A stretch of 64,000 bases of DNA from Marinicella algicola (GCF_028401385.1 NZ_JAQOMR010000001.1:1118501-1182500), one strand, 5' to 3'. Shown: positions 40,555 through 52,805, numbered from the stretch's first letter. The notes: generated by a model not told the origin, from the sequence alone. Program-made: numbers and translations.

Positions 40555-40995
40555 ATGCAGACGGTACTGATCGTAATTCACCTGATAATCGTCGTTGCGC
40601 TCGCGGGTGTGATCCTCATTCAGAGGTCAGAAGGCGGCGGGCTCGGCATCGGCGGTGGCTCCGGCTTCATGACGGCGCGCGGAACGGCCAATGCGCTGAC
40701 CCGCACGACCGCCATCCTTGCGACGCTGTTTTTCATCACCTCCCTCGGTCTCGGCATTCTTTCGCGCTACCAAGGCAATCCCTCGGACATTCTCGACAGG
40801 ATCGAGCAGAACGCGGAAAGCGACGGTCAGGGCATCCTGAACCAGCTTGGCGGCTCGATCACAACGGATACGTCCGGAGCGGGGAATGCTGAAGGATCTG
40901 CTGTTCCGTCCACCGGTGGCAGTGGGCAGCCGGATCCGGCCGTTAGCACGCCGGCAGCGGATTCGAACGCAACGGGCGTTCCGACTGGCGACTGA
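40555..40995 (+). CDS. secG: Preprotein translocase subunit SecG
   Basis: 146-residue SecG with two membrane helices (VLIVIHLIIVVALAGVILIQ and TTAILATLFFITSLGLGIL) joined by the conserved loop RSEGGGLGIGGGSGFMTARG. It assists SecYEG-mediated export. The C-terminal third is a low-complexity Ser, Gly, Thr and Pro tail typical of alphaproteobacterial SecG. I chose the ATG at 40555 (MQTVLIVIHL) over the in-frame ATG at 40507, since the extra residues are hydrophilic and unlike the family. A 290-base gap precedes it and holds an AT-rich stretch next to tpiA, but no tRNA was seen there. Confidence 0.94.
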   Translation: MQTVLIVIHLIIVVALAGVILIQRSEGGGLGIGGGSGFMTARGTANALTRTTAILATLFFITSLGLGILSRYQGNPSDILDRIEQNAESDGQGILNQLGGSITTDTSGAGNAEGSAVPSTGGSGQPDPAVSTPAADSNATGVPTGD

Positions 40996-41036
40996 TCGCC
41001 GAAATTCGACAGAACACATCCGGCGGGACGCAATAG

Positions 41037-42816
<1,780 letters not shown>

Positions 42817-42906
42817 GGGTCGGTTTCAGGGGCGGGTTTCCAGGCGGCTAAAATTGCCGTTGGGGTGTTCAAATAATGGCGTTTCCTCTTACGGCGGAGC
42901 GTCGTC

Positions 42907-45555
42907 CTAAACGGAAACCCGGGCATTTTCACGCAGCAGCTTTTCGAACCCCTGTGCTGACATCGGTTTGGAAAGCCAATAACCCTGAAGCGCGTCGCAT
43001 CCGATAGCGGTGAGAACGCGCGCATGTTGTTCGGTCTCGACGCCTTCTGCTATAACATTGATATTCAATGTCTTTCCGATATCGACGATGGACTTTACAA
43101 TCGCACGTTGCTCACGCGAACGGGTGATGGGTAAAACCAACTCGCGTGCAATCTTCAGCCCGTTGGGGGCGACTTTCAGCAGCCCTGTGATCGATGTGTA
43201 GCCTGTGCCGAAATCGTCCACATCGATATTGATACCAAGGCTCCGTATCTGCTTCAGATTGTAGGCACTCACATCGTCCTGCTGATCGAGGAAGATCGAT
43301 TCCAGCAGCTCGAATGTCAGGACGCCCACAGGCAGATCCATATTCTGCAACGAGGGGACGAGCGCGGGGTCGCTCAGTCTGTGCGGCGAAAGGTTGAGCG
43401 AAAGCTTTGGCGGGTTGAGCCCTTCGTCGCTCCAGCGCCGGTGGTCTTCGAGTGCCTGTGTGAGGATACTGGTGTCGATGATGTTCATCAGATTCATCGA
43501 CTGGGCGAGCGGAATGAAACTGGCGGGTTCGCCGAACGTACCGTCACGGTGATTCCACCGTGCAAGTGTCTCGATCCCCTGAATTTTCAGCGTACGGGCA
43601 TCGTATTGGGGCTGGTAAAGGGAACAAAGGCATTCTCGTCGACAGCCCTCATCAGTCGATCAGAGGGCGTGCGATCGAGCGACGCGGTAGCCCGGATTTC
43701 CGGAGTATAATGCAGGATCTGACCGCGCCCCTTGGACTTGGCGGCCTTCATTGCTAGGTCGCTCTCGTTGAGCAATTCGGTTGCTGACGAGGCCTTTGCA
43801 CCAACTTCCAGGCTGGAAAGGCCAATACAGGCACTTATGCGGAAATGGGCATCATTGACCGTGATCGGCTTTGCCAGTTCGAGCAGTATGCGTTTAGCGA
43901 CTTGTTGGAGACTGGAGGATCCGCGTTCCTGGCTCCAGAGCATAGCGAACTCGTCGCCGCCCATGCGACCAACAAAGTCGTTATGCTTGGATAGGCCGAG
44001 TAGTACCCTTGCCACATGACGCAGGACCATGTCGCCTGCCTCATGGCCGTAGCTGCTGTTGATCGCCTTGAAGTCATCAATATCGATCTGGACAAGCGCC
44101 ACATGGGTGTCTGTGCCTGTAGCAATACTGATCCGGCGGGTCAGCTCATCTTCGAGATAACGCCGATTCGGAAGCGAGGTGAGATAGTCGTGCATTGCTG
44201 CATATTCAATGTCCGATTTTGCCCGGTCCAGCTCAAAATTGCGGGCCTCGGCCAGCTGTTTGGCGGTTAGAAGATCCTGACGCAGGCGGGCTTCGTCGGT
44301 TACGTCCCAGTTGATGCCGACGACAATGTCTTCGCCGTCTTCATTCCTGACAAGCCGTGCCAGGTGGCGCACATGGCGGAGTGCAGCGTCATTTTCGCGG
44401 TAAATCCTGAATTCTTCGGATAGCGGCGGCCCGTCGGGAACAAGTGACAGTTCGAGGGCTTGCGACCGCTTCAGGTCGTCCGGATGAATAAGATCAAGGA
44501 GCCTTTGAATATCAATATGTTCGGGCCGATCGCTGAGGCCATAGATTTCACTGATCCGCGAGTCCACATAGAGGCGTTTTCGGGTGCGGTTGTTCTCGAA
44601 AACGCCGATTTGCGATGTCTTCAGTGCCAGTTCCAGCCGTTGGCGGGTATGGGCAAGCAGGGCCTCGGCATTCTTACGGTCGGTGATATCGTGATCCGTT
44701 CCGATGATGCGGGCAGGCCTGTTGTCGGGAAAAACTCCACTGCGTCACCACGGCATTCAATCCAGATCCAGTGGCCATGACAATGACGCTCGCGATATTC
44801 GAAGTTCATGAACTTCAGGTCGCCTGCCTTCTGGCGCTCAATCGCGTAAGCGACGAACTCGCGGTCATCGGGATGGACCATTTGCAGCCATTCCTGGGTG
44901 CTGGCGAAAGGTGTTGCACCGGTCGAGGCGTAACCTCGCATGGACCGCCAGGTCTGCGAATAGAAGTGTTCACGCCGTCGGTAGTCGTGATCCCAGACAC
45001 CAAGGCCGGAACTGACGAGCGCGTAGTTCCAGCGCCGCGCTCGCTCGCTCTCAAGGGCCTCTTGCGTTTTTGGGAATGGATATCTACAAAATAGACCAGC
45101 CCGTGGGTGAGGGTTTCGCCTTCTTTCTTCGGGAGTGCGGCGGTCGTCGCCTGCACCCACCGCCATGGCCCGTCGGCGTGTTGGCCGACCCTGAGCTCAC
45201 ATTTGCGATCTTTACCACGACAATTGGTCGAAGACCTGATCAGGCTTTTCAGAAGGCCCTGGTCTTCGGGATGTATCCAGTCAAAAATACACTGACCTTC
45301 GGGTCTCGTGCTGTGGGTAAGGGATTGGAAGTTTTGATTGGCGGCGGCAATCGTGAACGCACTCAATTCAAGCGCAACATAGGCAAGCGGAGAAAGCTCG
45401 GTCACCGCAATGGCAAGTTCTGTCTGACCCAGAAAATCCGAATCCCTTGTATCCCTCGTCAATCGGGTATCCTTGTTCTCTAGTGCGGGCTTTCGAAGGG
45501 GCTGTTGCCACCGGTCCGAATTCTCGATGCCGCCGCACCTTGTCACGCGATTCAT
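42907..45555 (-). CDS. PAS-GGDEF-EAL signalling protein (three frame breaks)
   Basis: About 883-residue cyclic-di-GMP protein without membrane spans. Three PAS-like modules (FDWIHPEDQGLLKSL, LQMVHPDDREFVAYA, LDLIHPDDLKRSQAL) precede a GGDEF domain (DYLTSLPNRRYLEDEL, VGRMGGDEFAML) and an EAL domain. The GGDEF motif is exact, so cyclase activity is possible. The EAL position reads GIETLARWNH, NLSPHR, FELLES, VDDFGTGYTS and VIAEGVETEQH are present, and the usual KID reads KIA. Breaks are at 45067-45071, near 44726 and at 43617-43619, each repaired by adding one base. No strong ribosome binding site precedes the ATG at 45555. Confidence 0.88.
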
Positions 45556-45777
45556 GGTACGTTCAATTTAAATAGTCGGCTCCAATACTTAAGCAACTCT
45601 TGCCCGATGGAAGCAGTGTGATCAATGAAGACAGAATGTCAATTCCATCCATTAGCAACCTATGCGATTACGTGTACGCGGCGGCCTGGAGACGTGGCTG
45701 CGCTTCAGCCCCGGAGGCGTGCCTGCTGACACTGTCGTCAGGCGTGATCGCAATCAATCTCATCGAGCGTGCGGGAT

Positions 45778-46326
45778 CTAGCGCAGCCCGGAAACGAAAC
45801 GCCCGAACATCAGCGTGCCTTCCGGCCAGGGGCCGAAGCCCGCCTTGTCGTTGATATGGCCGGCTTCGCCGATATCGAAAAATTGGCGCCCCAGGCGGCG
45901 GCAATGTCGCGTGCCGGCTCGAAACGTCCGAACGGATCATTGCGGCTGGCAATAACGATTGTTGGGAACGGCAGCGGGTCGTGCGGGTAGGGGCCGAAGG
46001 TCATCATGTGTTTCGGGCGCACTGACGGGTTGTCGACCTCAGGCGGCGCGACGAAGAAGGCGCCGGCAACGCGTTTCCTGAACTCCGGGATCGCCAGCAC
46101 CGATGTCGGAATGCCGAGCGAATGGGCGACAAGCACCACGGGACGTTCAGCGCGGTTCACCTCTTCGGCGAGCCGTGCGATCCAGTCCTCGCACACAGGC
46201 TTTGACCAGGCTTCCTGCTCCACACGACGCGCAGTGGAAAGCTTTTTCCCACCGGGTCTGCCAGTGGTCAGGGCCGGCATTCTTATAGCCGGGTACGATC
46301 AGAATCTCGGTTTCGGAAATCTTCAT
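45778..46326 (-). CDS. RBBP9/YdeN-family serine hydrolase (two frame breaks)
   Basis: About 183-residue alpha/beta hydrolase of the RBBP9/YdeN family. ILIVPGYKNAGPDHWQTRWE is the diagnostic N terminus, VLVAHSLGIPTSVL holds the nucleophile serine, IASRNDPFGRF holds the acid region, and AGHINDKAGFGPWPEG the catalytic histidine. The frame breaks in T run 46244-46248 and A run 45878-45882; one added base at each gives an intact protein from the ATG at 46326 to the stop at 45778. The substrate is unknown. It lies downstream of purB on the same strand, 85 bases away. Confidence 0.88.
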
Positions 46327-46411
46327 GGCAATTCACATGATGCTTGAGATGGCTGCGCCCGGAAAATTCCCGGACGCGGCAGATTGGTTTTATGTCTCGT
46401 CCCGGCAACGC

Positions 46412-47719
46412 TCAGCTTTCGCCGAAAACCCGTTTGAAGATCGTATCGGCATGCTTGGTATGATAGCCAAGGTCGAATTTTTCGCGGATCTTGTCTTCGG
46501 AAAGCGCAGCCGTCACTTCACTGTCGCCCAGCAGCTCTTCGAGGAAGTCCTTGCCTTCCTCCCAGACCCTCATGGCGTTGCGCTGCACCAGACGATAGGC
46601 ATCCTCGCGCGAGACGCCGGCCTGCGTCAGCGCCAGCAGAACGCGCTGGGAATGCACGAGGCCGCGGAACTTGTTGAGGTTGTCCATCATGTGGTCGGGA
46701 TAGACCAGAAGCTTGTCGATCACGCCGGTCAGCCGCGTGAGTGCGAAATCAAGCGTTACCGTAGCATCGGGTCCGATCATGCGTTCGACGGAGGAGTGCG
46801 AGATATCGCGCTCGTGCCAGAGCGCAACGTTTTCCATCGCCGGAAGCGCATAGCCCCGGACCATGCGGGCGAGGCCGGTCAGGTTTTCCGTCAGCACGGG
46901 ATTGCGCTTGTGCGGCATGGCGGACGAGCCTTTCTGGCCCGGGGAGAAATATTCTTCCGCTTCCAGCACTTCGGTGCGTTGCAGGTGGCGGATTTCGGTC
47001 GAAAGCCTTTCAACGGACGACGCGACCACGCCAAGGGTTGCGAAGAACATGGCATGGCGGTCGCGCGGAATAACCTGTGTCGAGACCGGCTCGGGCTTCA
47101 GCCCCATGGCATCTGCAACATGTTCTTCGACGCGCGGATCGATATTGGCGAAGGTGCCGACGGCGCCGGAAATGGCGCAGGTGGCGATCTCCTCGCGGGC
47201 GGCGACAAGGCGAGCGCGGCAACGGTCGAATTCCGCATAGGCCTGCGCCAGCTTGATGCCGAAGGTCGTCGGCTCGGCGTGGATGCCGTGCGAGCGTCCG
47301 ATGGTGATCGTGTCCTTGTGTTCGAAGGCACGGCGCTTCAGAGCGGCTAGCAGTCCGTCAAGGTCTTCCAGCAGCAGGTTGCTGGCGCGTACGAGCTGGA
47401 CACTGAAACAGGTATCGAGAACGTCCGAGGAGGTCATCCCCTGGTGGACGAAGCGGGCATCTGGTCCGACGATTTCGGACAGATGGGTCAGGAAGGCGAT
47501 GACATCGTGCTTGGTTACGGCCTCGATCTCGTCGATGCGCGCGACGTCGAAGGTGGCCGCGCTGCCCTTTTCCCAGATGGTCTTGGCGGCGCCTTCCGGG
47601 ATCACACCGATTTCCGCCAATGCGTTGCAGGCGTGAGCCTCGATCTCGAACCAGATGCGGAACTTGGTTTCCGGCGACCAGATGTCTGTCATTTGCGGGC
47701 GGGAATAGCGCGGTATCAT
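46412..47719 (-). CDS. purB: Adenylosuccinate lyase
   Basis: 435-residue fumarase/aspartase-superfamily enzyme acting twice in purine synthesis. The family signature loop is GQKGSSAMPHKRNPVL, with the catalytic Ser in the flexible loop. FVHQGMTSSDVLDTCF and TIGRSHGIHAEPTTFGIK are the other two conserved regions. MIPRYSRPQMTDIWSPETKF is the usual alphaproteobacterial N terminus, supporting the start at 47719. The reading frame is intact. DUF2259 lies upstream on the same strand after about 107 bases, including a GCTCTAGAGC palindrome. Confidence 0.96.
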   Translation of the reverse strand: MIPRYSRPQMTDIWSPETKFRIWFEIEAHACNALAEIGVIPEGAAKTIWEKGSAATFDVARIDEIEAVTKHDVIAFLTHLSEIVGPDARFVHQGMTSSDVLDTCFSVQLVRASNLLLEDLDGLLAALKRRAFEHKDTITIGRSHGIHAEPTTFGIKLAQAYAEFDRCRARLVAAREEIATCAISGAVGTFANIDPRVEEHVADAMGLKPEPVSTQVIPRDRHAMFFATLGVVASSVERLSTEIRHLQRTEVLEAEEYFSPGQKGSSAMPHKRNPVLTENLTGLARMVRGYALPAMENVALWHERDISHSSVERMIGPDATVTLDFALTRLTGVIDKLLVYPDHMMDNLNKFRGLVHSQRVLLALTQAGVSREDAYRLVQRNAMRVWEEGKDFLEELLGDSEVTAALSEDKIREKFDLGYHTKHADTIFKRVFGES

Positions 47720-47826
47720 CGGGGCAGTGATCCTTGTTCAAAGTCTTGCTGACGGGCGTTTTGAGGCCTGACACGCTCTAGAGCATTTTTTCCGCAAAGG
47801 AAACGGCGCGGACGGCCAAAACCCTC

Positions 47827-48545
47827 TCAGGGGCTGAACGGAACGACGATCCAGCGGCCGTCCGGTCCCTCAAAACCGTGGCTGAGAACGGTGATCAGCG
47901 CCACATGGACCGCATCGTCGCTGCCGCCGCCATAGGTCATCACACCGCCAAGCCGGTAGTCCGTTGGACAGTTGCGGCTGGTGGGCACGCGGCTGTCCTC
48001 ATGGATCGTGCGGCTTTCGCCATCGGGTCTGGTATAGGATAGCCGGAAGCCCCGCGCATCCGGCGTGATCGTGGCACAGGCGGCAATCGGGTCGAGCGCA
48101 AAGGTTTCGAGCGAAAGCGTGCCGACGGATTGCAGGTTCGGATGGGCGCGATAGCGGATCGTCTGGCTGTCGCCCTCGATCTCCTCCGTAACCGGGTTGA
48201 AGGCGGCCAGCCAGCCAGGATGGGCCAGCAGGTTATAGTCCTGGATCAGCGGCAGGGCCTCGCCGACGGCGAGGCCGCGGACCGAACTAATGGTCGCGTT
48301 CTCATCCTCTTCTCGGACCCGGAACGGTGTTTCATCGAGAAATGCGTCACGCTCCGTGTCGATAAAAAGATGTTGGAATAGGGAAATCCGGAGCCGTCTT
48401 CCACGCCGAATTCCTCGAATGCGAAAACACTTCCGTCATCGGAAAAGCCGAGTGGCGTGAAGGTTGCGAAATCGCCGGCGGTGGCGATCGAGGCCGAAAG
48501 CCCCAAAGCCGCCATCAGTCCGGCTAATGGCAATAACCGCGGCAT
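47827..48545 (-). CDS. DUF2259 family secreted protein (one frame break)
   Basis: About 239-residue exported protein of the DUF2259 family. A signal peptide (MPRLLPLAGLMAALGLSASI, then ATA) precedes FTPLGFSDDGSVFAFEEFGV and EDGSGFPYSNIFFIDT, which are diagnostic. Function is unknown. The frame breaks in the A run 48364-48368; one more base continues into RVREEDENATISSVRGLAVG and ends at 47827 with HGFEGPDGRWIVVPFSP. Only the first 100 residues are read without the repair. rpe lies 12 bases upstream, so the two are probably cotranscribed. Confidence 0.83.
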
Positions 48546-48557
48546 GTCGTCTTCCTC

Positions 48558-49238
48558 CTATTGTTCGGCGGCGCGCAGGGCCTCGATTGGCACTTTGTAG
48601 CTGCCTTGTTCCGCTTTCCCGAAAATCGCCGAGCCGGCAACGAGAGCATTGGCACCCGCTTTGGTGACCGCGCCGACTGTATCGGGAGCGATGCCGCCGT
48701 CGACCTCAAGGTCGATGGGCCTGTCGCCGATCAGCGCGTTAGCCTGCTCGATCTTGCGCAAGGTGGCGGGAATGAACTTCTGGCCGCCAAAGCCCGGATT
48801 GACCGTCATGATCAGGATCAGGTCGAGGTCGTCGATCACGTGTTCGATCATCGAAACCGGCGTTGCCGGGTTAAGGGCCACGCCTGCTTTCTTGCCGAGG
48901 TTACGGATGGTCTGCAGCGAACGGTGAAGGTGTGGTCCGGCTTCTTCATGCACGGTGATGATGTCGCAGCCGGCCTTGGCGAAGGCCTCGAGATAGGGAT
49001 CTGCGGGGGCGATCATCAGGTGGCAGTCAAAGATCGCATCGGTATGTCGGCGCAGCGCCTTGACGACCGGCGGGCCGAAGGTGATGTTCGGCACGAAATG
49101 GCCGTCCATGATGTCGAGATGGACCCAGTCGGCACCATCATCGATGACGGCTTTGACGTCCGCGCCGAGATCTGAAAAATCGGCAGACAGTATGGACGGT
49201 GCAATACGCAGGGGACGTTTCACTTCACTCTTCCTCAA
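48558..49238 (-). CDS. rpe: Ribulose-phosphate 3-epimerase
   Basis: 226-residue TIM barrel interconverting ribulose 5-phosphate and xylulose 5-phosphate. Ser, His, Asp and metal ligands are visible: [53 protein letters not shown] and LEVDGGI. It feeds the pentose phosphate and, where present, Calvin pathways; no Calvin genes are nearby. The reading frame is intact. The DUF2259 gene follows 12 bases later on the same strand and the orphan binding protein gene lies 43 bases upstream. Confidence 0.96.
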   Translation of the reverse strand: MRKSEVKRPLRIAPSILSADFSDLGADVKAVIDDGADWVHLDIMDGHFVPNITFGPPVVKALRRHTDAIFDCHLMIAPADPYLEAFAKAGCDIITVHEEAGPHLHRSLQTIRNLGKKAGVALNPATPVSMIEHVIDDLDLILIMTVNPGFGGQKFIPATLRKIEQANALIGDRPIDLEVDGGIAPDTVGAVTKAGANALVAGSAIFGKAEQGSYKVPIEALRAAEQ

Positions 49239-49281
49239 TGCTGGCCCTTCAGGCCATTCTCAAAATTTGTCGCCTCCGCGC

Positions 49282-50370
49282 TCACTGCCGTTCGCTGTCG
49301 AATACAGGGACGAACTGCTCATCCTGCCAGCGCAGAAGAAAGAAGGGGTTGTCGGCAAGCTCGTGTTGCCCGGTGAATGTGACAGGGCCGATCGCTGTGT
49401 CGAACGTATTGTTCAAAAGCGCGTCTTCAACACCGCCTGGCTCGTCGCTTGCGGCATCAAGCGCCTGCACGGCAAGCTGAACTGCCGCCGCTCCGGGCAT
49501 GACATAGCCTTCGGGTACGATGCCGCTGGCGCGGGCTTCGTCGGCAATGTTCGCGGCAGGTGGCATCTCCCCATATTCGGGCAGTGCAATGGCCAGCACG
49601 CCGTTTGCAAGCGGCACATCGGTTTCCGCCGCACGCAGTCCGTCGTCACCGAGGAGCCTCAGCGCTTCGCCTTGTTCGCGCGCATCCCTGCCGATGATCG
49701 CGACATCGCCGCGGGTGCCGCCAACAAGCACATGGGTGGCGCCGGTCTGTGCCAGGCGGCGGACAAGGGCGAGCTGCTGTTGCTGGGCCGGACGGAACGT
49801 GTCGATAAACACAGGCTCCAGCCCCCGCGCCTCGATGGCGTTGCGCACGGCATTGACCAGTTCGCGGTAATAGATTGTGCCGTCGTCGATCAAGGCCACC
49901 GGTTGATCCACCCATTCGGTCATGATCAGCTCCGCGATCCCGTCGATCTGGTCTTGGCGGTTGGGTGCCATGCGGTAAAGCGGCCAGCCATTGTCGAGCG
50001 CATCCGCCATCAGCGGCAACGACCGGACGGAAACTGTAACGGCGGGAATCTTGGTTTCGCTCAGACGGGGAAGGGCACCGCGCAATGTCTCGCTGCAGAA
50101 GAAGCCGATGGCGATTTCGACCCCGCCGTCGGCAAGCGCATCGGCCACGCCTGCGCCGCTGTCATCCTCGCAGCTCTCGTCGACCAGTGTCAGTTCGGCA
50201 CCCGTGCGGGCTGCGGCAAGGGCGGCGCCGTCCAGCATCTGCTTGCCGAGAATGGCATAGTCGCCGCTCAGCGGCACAACGATACCAACCCGGCTCTCCT
50301 GGGCTAGGACGGGTACGGTTGCCATGAACGACATCACCGCGAGTGCAAGGCGGGCCGGGAATGATCTCAT
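49282..50370 (-). CDS. ABC-type branched-chain amino acid-like substrate-binding protein
   Basis: 362-residue periplasmic binding protein of the Peripla_BP_6 (LivK-like) group. A signal peptide (MRSFPARLALAVMSFMATVP, then VLAQ) precedes VGIVVPLSGDYAILGKQMLD, the N-lobe opening. It has no permease or ATPase neighbours, so it is either an orphan receptor or serves a transporter elsewhere. Two cysteines (ESCEDD and GFFCSE) could form a disulfide. The reading frame is intact. It is 43 bases upstream of rpe on the same strand and divergent from a flavin reductase gene. Confidence 0.87.
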   Translation of the reverse strand: MRSFPARLALAVMSFMATVPVLAQESRVGIVVPLSGDYAILGKQMLDGAALAAARTGAELTLVDESCEDDSGAGVADALADGGVEIAIGFFCSETLRGALPRLSETKIPAVTVSVRSLPLMADALDNGWPLYRMAPNRQDQIDGIAELIMTEWVDQPVALIDDGTIYYRELVNAVRNAIEARGLEPVFIDTFRPAQQQQLALVRRLAQTGATHVLVGGTRGDVAIIGRDAREQGEALRLLGDDGLRAAETDVPLANGVLAIALPEYGEMPPAANIADEARASGIVPEGYVMPGAAAVQLAVQALDAASDEPGGVEDALLNNTFDTAIGPVTFTGQHELADNPFFLLRWQDEQFVPVFDSERQ

Positions 50371-50514
50371 GCTGCGGGTCGTGTTCTCACTCTTGCGCGT
50401 TGAATCGAGATCATACCTCTTGCCAGAGGCAGGGGCAACGCCGTAAGTACCCGGACAAGGAGATGAGGGGGCGGTTTTTGTCTATTTCACCAGATCAGCG
50501 GTATCACGATTTTC

Positions 50515-51006
50515 ATGAATGAAGACCAAAAGTTTCCCCGGAGCTATCGCGATGCGATGGCGCGCTTTGCCGGTCATGTCCAGGTCGTCACGACGGCGCA
50601 TGGCGGTGCGATCCGCGGCATTACTGCGACGGCCTGCTGTTCCGTCTCCGATGCGCCGCCGACCGTTCTTGCCTGCGTGAACCGGCTGAACGAAAAGAAC
50701 GCCATCTTCCTTGAAAGCGGTAATTTTGCACTCAACACGCTCGGCGCCCGCCACAAGCCGATTGCCGATGCCTTTTCAGGTCTTGGCAGTCTTTCGACGG
50801 CGGAGCGTTTTGCCTTGGGCTCATGGACGTTGAATGGCAGCGGCGCGCCGGTGTTGGAAAATGCGTTCGCCAGCTTCGACTGCCGTCTGATCGAGGCGAA
50901 GGCTATGTCGACGCACTGGATCCTGATCGGCGAGGTCGTTGATGTCGCGCTCGGCACGGAGGATGAAGCGCTGATGTATTACCAGCGCGCTTACCGTACC
51001 CTGTGA
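50515..51006 (+). CDS. Flavin reductase family protein (HpaC-like)
   Basis: 163-residue FMN-binding split-barrel reductase. YRDAMARFAGHVQVVTTAHG and GITATACCSVSDAPPTVLAC are the signature of the HpaC/flavin reductase group, and GSGAPVLENAFASFDCRL lies near the dimer interface. It probably supplies reduced FMN or FAD to a monooxygenase not in this neighbourhood. The ATG at 50515 lacks a strong ribosome binding site. The reading frame is intact. A long AT-rich non-coding stretch follows. Confidence 0.87.
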   Translation: MNEDQKFPRSYRDAMARFAGHVQVVTTAHGGAIRGITATACCSVSDAPPTVLACVNRLNEKNAIFLESGNFALNTLGARHKPIADAFSGLGSLSTAERFALGSWTLNGSGAPVLENAFASFDCRLIEAKAMSTHWILIGEVVDVALGTEDEALMYYQRAYRTL

Positions 51007-51282
51007 CTGTCACAAAATTGTGTAAAAAACAGGCTTGACTAAAAAACAGCATCAGTTATTGATAGACGTATACTGAAAGATTATTATAAGTCTTTATCGC
51101 ATAACTTTTGGATGAAGGTGAGTTCACTTTAATCCTATTCAATGTATATCAAACGAACTGTTTTCTGAAACAATTAGAGCCGCACTTCACTCCCAGGAAG
51201 TGCGGCTCTTCTCGTTTGCGTTGCTTTTGGTCGCGCGTGATTATCTGTGCGGCCCGGCAAAGAGTTCATCTACCGGCAGAGA
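51007..51282. other. AT-rich intergenic region with one strong hairpin
   Basis: The stretch 51010-51175 is much more AT-rich than its surroundings, with a TTGACT (51035-51040) and a TATACT (51069-51074) that are too far apart to make one promoter. A 13-bp perfect hairpin follows at 51176-51209. The hairpin is 74 bases beyond the stop of the helicase gene on the minus strand. No ORF is supported. Confidence 0.45.
51176..51209. terminator. 13-bp hairpin, probable bidirectional terminator
   Basis: AGAGCCGCACTTC, eight-base loop, GAAGTGCGGCTCT: perfectly complementary arms. The plus-strand tail is TCTCGTTT and the minus-strand tail AATTGTTT, both only moderately T-rich. It probably ends transcription between the converging flavin reductase and helicase genes. 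Confidence 0.6.
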
Positions 51283-52761
51283 TCAGTTCTTGGCGCCGAT
51301 CAGCATGAAGGCCGGAATATCATCGCCGAATCCAACCGGTGTATGATCGTCATCGCGGTCACGACGGCGAGAACGCTTGCGGTCATCATTGGCAGGCCTG
51401 TTGCTGACGGCAGGCTTTTTGTCTGCGGTGGTTTCCGGTTTTGAGGCGCGATTGTCCTGTGCTGGCACAGCTTTGGGCTCACTCTGTCTGGCCGGGGAGG
51501 GCGCGGCTGTTTGCTTCTTTGCGGTGCGGCGGGTGCGCGGTTCGGCTTTTTCACCGGCTTCTGCGGGCGCGATCGAGGAGAGGTTACCATCTTCCCAGTC
51601 AATCTTGCGATCGATCAGCTTTTCGATTGCGTCGATGAATTTGGCGTCCTTCGCCGTGGCGATCGTGAACGACTTGCCCTTGCGACCCGCACGGCCCGTA
51701 CGACCGATGCGGTGAACATAGTCTTCTGCGTGGATCGGCACATCATAATTGAAGACGTGGCTCACATCCGGAATGTCGAGACCGCGAGCGGCAACATCGG
51801 AGGCCACCAGCAGCGGCAGCTTGCCGTCGCGGAAGTTCTGCAGGATCGTGGTGCGCGAATGCTGGTCCATGTCACCGTGCAGCGCGCCGCAGGGATATTC
51901 ATGACGCTGCAGCGAGCGCAGTACATCGGCGACCGATTTCTTGCGGTTGCAGAAGATGATCGCGTTTTTCAGGTCGTCCTGCCGGTCAATGATGGCGCGC
52001 AGCGTTTCGCGTTTTTCGTAGTCCTTGCCCTTTGAAGCCACGAGCTTCTGCTCGACCGTAGCCGCAGTGGACGACGGCGGGGCGACCTCGATACGGGCCG
52101 GATTCTGGAGAAACTTGTCAGCGAGCTTCTGGATTTCCGGTGGCATGGTCGCGGAGAAGAACAGTGTTTGCCGTGTGAACGGAATAAGCTTGGCGATCCG
52201 TTCGATATCGGGAATGAAGCCCATGTCGAGCATGCGGTCAGCCTCGTCGATGACGAGGATCTCGACACCGGTCATCAGAAGTTTGCCGCGCTCAGTATGG
52301 TCCAGCAGGCGTCCGGGCGTGCAGATCAGCACATCAGCGCCGCGTTCGATCTTGCGGTCCTGTTCGTCGAAGGAAACGCCACCGATCAGGAGCGCAACGT
52401 TGAGCTTATGGTTTTTGCCGTATTTATCGAAGTTCTCAGCCACCTGGGCTGCAAGTTCACGGGTCGGCTCCAAAATGAGCGTGCGGGGCATGCGTGCCCG
52501 GGCCCGTCCGCGCTCCAGCAGTGTGAGCATCGGCAGTACGAAAGAGGCAGTCTTGCCGGTGCCGGTCTGGGCGATACCGCAAACATCCCGACGCGTCAGT
52601 GCGTGGGGTATCGCGCCCTCCTGAATGGGGGTCGGCTCGCTATAGCCGGCTTCGGTCACAGCGGTAAGTACTTTGGGACTAAGCCCAAGATCTGAAAATG
52701 AGGTCAAAGGGAAACGTGTTCCGTGTTGTCGTTGACAAAAAGACGGGTGCTTGGCCGTCAT
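51283..52761 (-). CDS. DEAD-box RNA helicase (RhlE-like)
   Basis: 492-residue ATP-dependent RNA helicase. Q motif GYSEPTPIQEGAIP, Walker A GIAQTGTGKTAS, EPTRELAAQV, TPGRLLD, DEAD box LVIDEADRMLDMGF, FFSATMPPE, and HRIGRTGRAGRKGK are all intact. After about residue 400 the chain is a disordered Lys, Arg, Ala and Pro-rich tail, typical of RhlE-type helicases in cold response and ribosome or degradosome work. The start is uncertain: the ATG at 52761 has no ribosome binding site, and the TTG at 52707 (LTSFSDLGLS) matches the usual N terminus better. Confidence 0.92.
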   Translation of the reverse strand: MTAKHPSFCQRQHGTRFPLTSFSDLGLSPKVLTAVTEAGYSEPTPIQEGAIPHALTRRDVCGIAQTGTGKTASFVLPMLTLLERGRARARMPRTLILEPTRELAAQVAENFDKYGKNHKLNVALLIGGVSFDEQDRKIERGADVLICTPGRLLDHTERGKLLMTGVEILVIDEADRMLDMGFIPDIERIAKLIPFTRQTLFFSATMPPEIQKLADKFLQNPARIEVAPPSSTAATVEQKLVASKGKDYEKRETLRAIIDRQDDLKNAIIFCNRKKSVADVLRSLQRHEYPCGALHGDMDQHSRTTILQNFRDGKLPLLVASDVAARGLDIPDVSHVFNYDVPIHAEDYVHRIGRTGRAGRKGKSFTIATAKDAKFIDAIEKLIDRKIDWEDGNLSSIAPAEAGEKAEPRTRRTAKKQTAAPSPARQSEPKAVPAQDNRASKPETTADKKPAVSNRPANDDRKRSRRRDRDDDHTPVGFGDDIPAFMLIGAKN

Positions 52762-52805
52762 AGCTTGTACGAGGGCGGGATAGTATTAAACGACACAAGA
52801 GTCAA

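Noticed and set aside
45556..45777. Small gene between the GGDEF-EAL gene and the RBBP9-like gene
   Set aside because: Only short ORFs without ribosome binding sites or family features; most likely the promoter region of the signalling gene.
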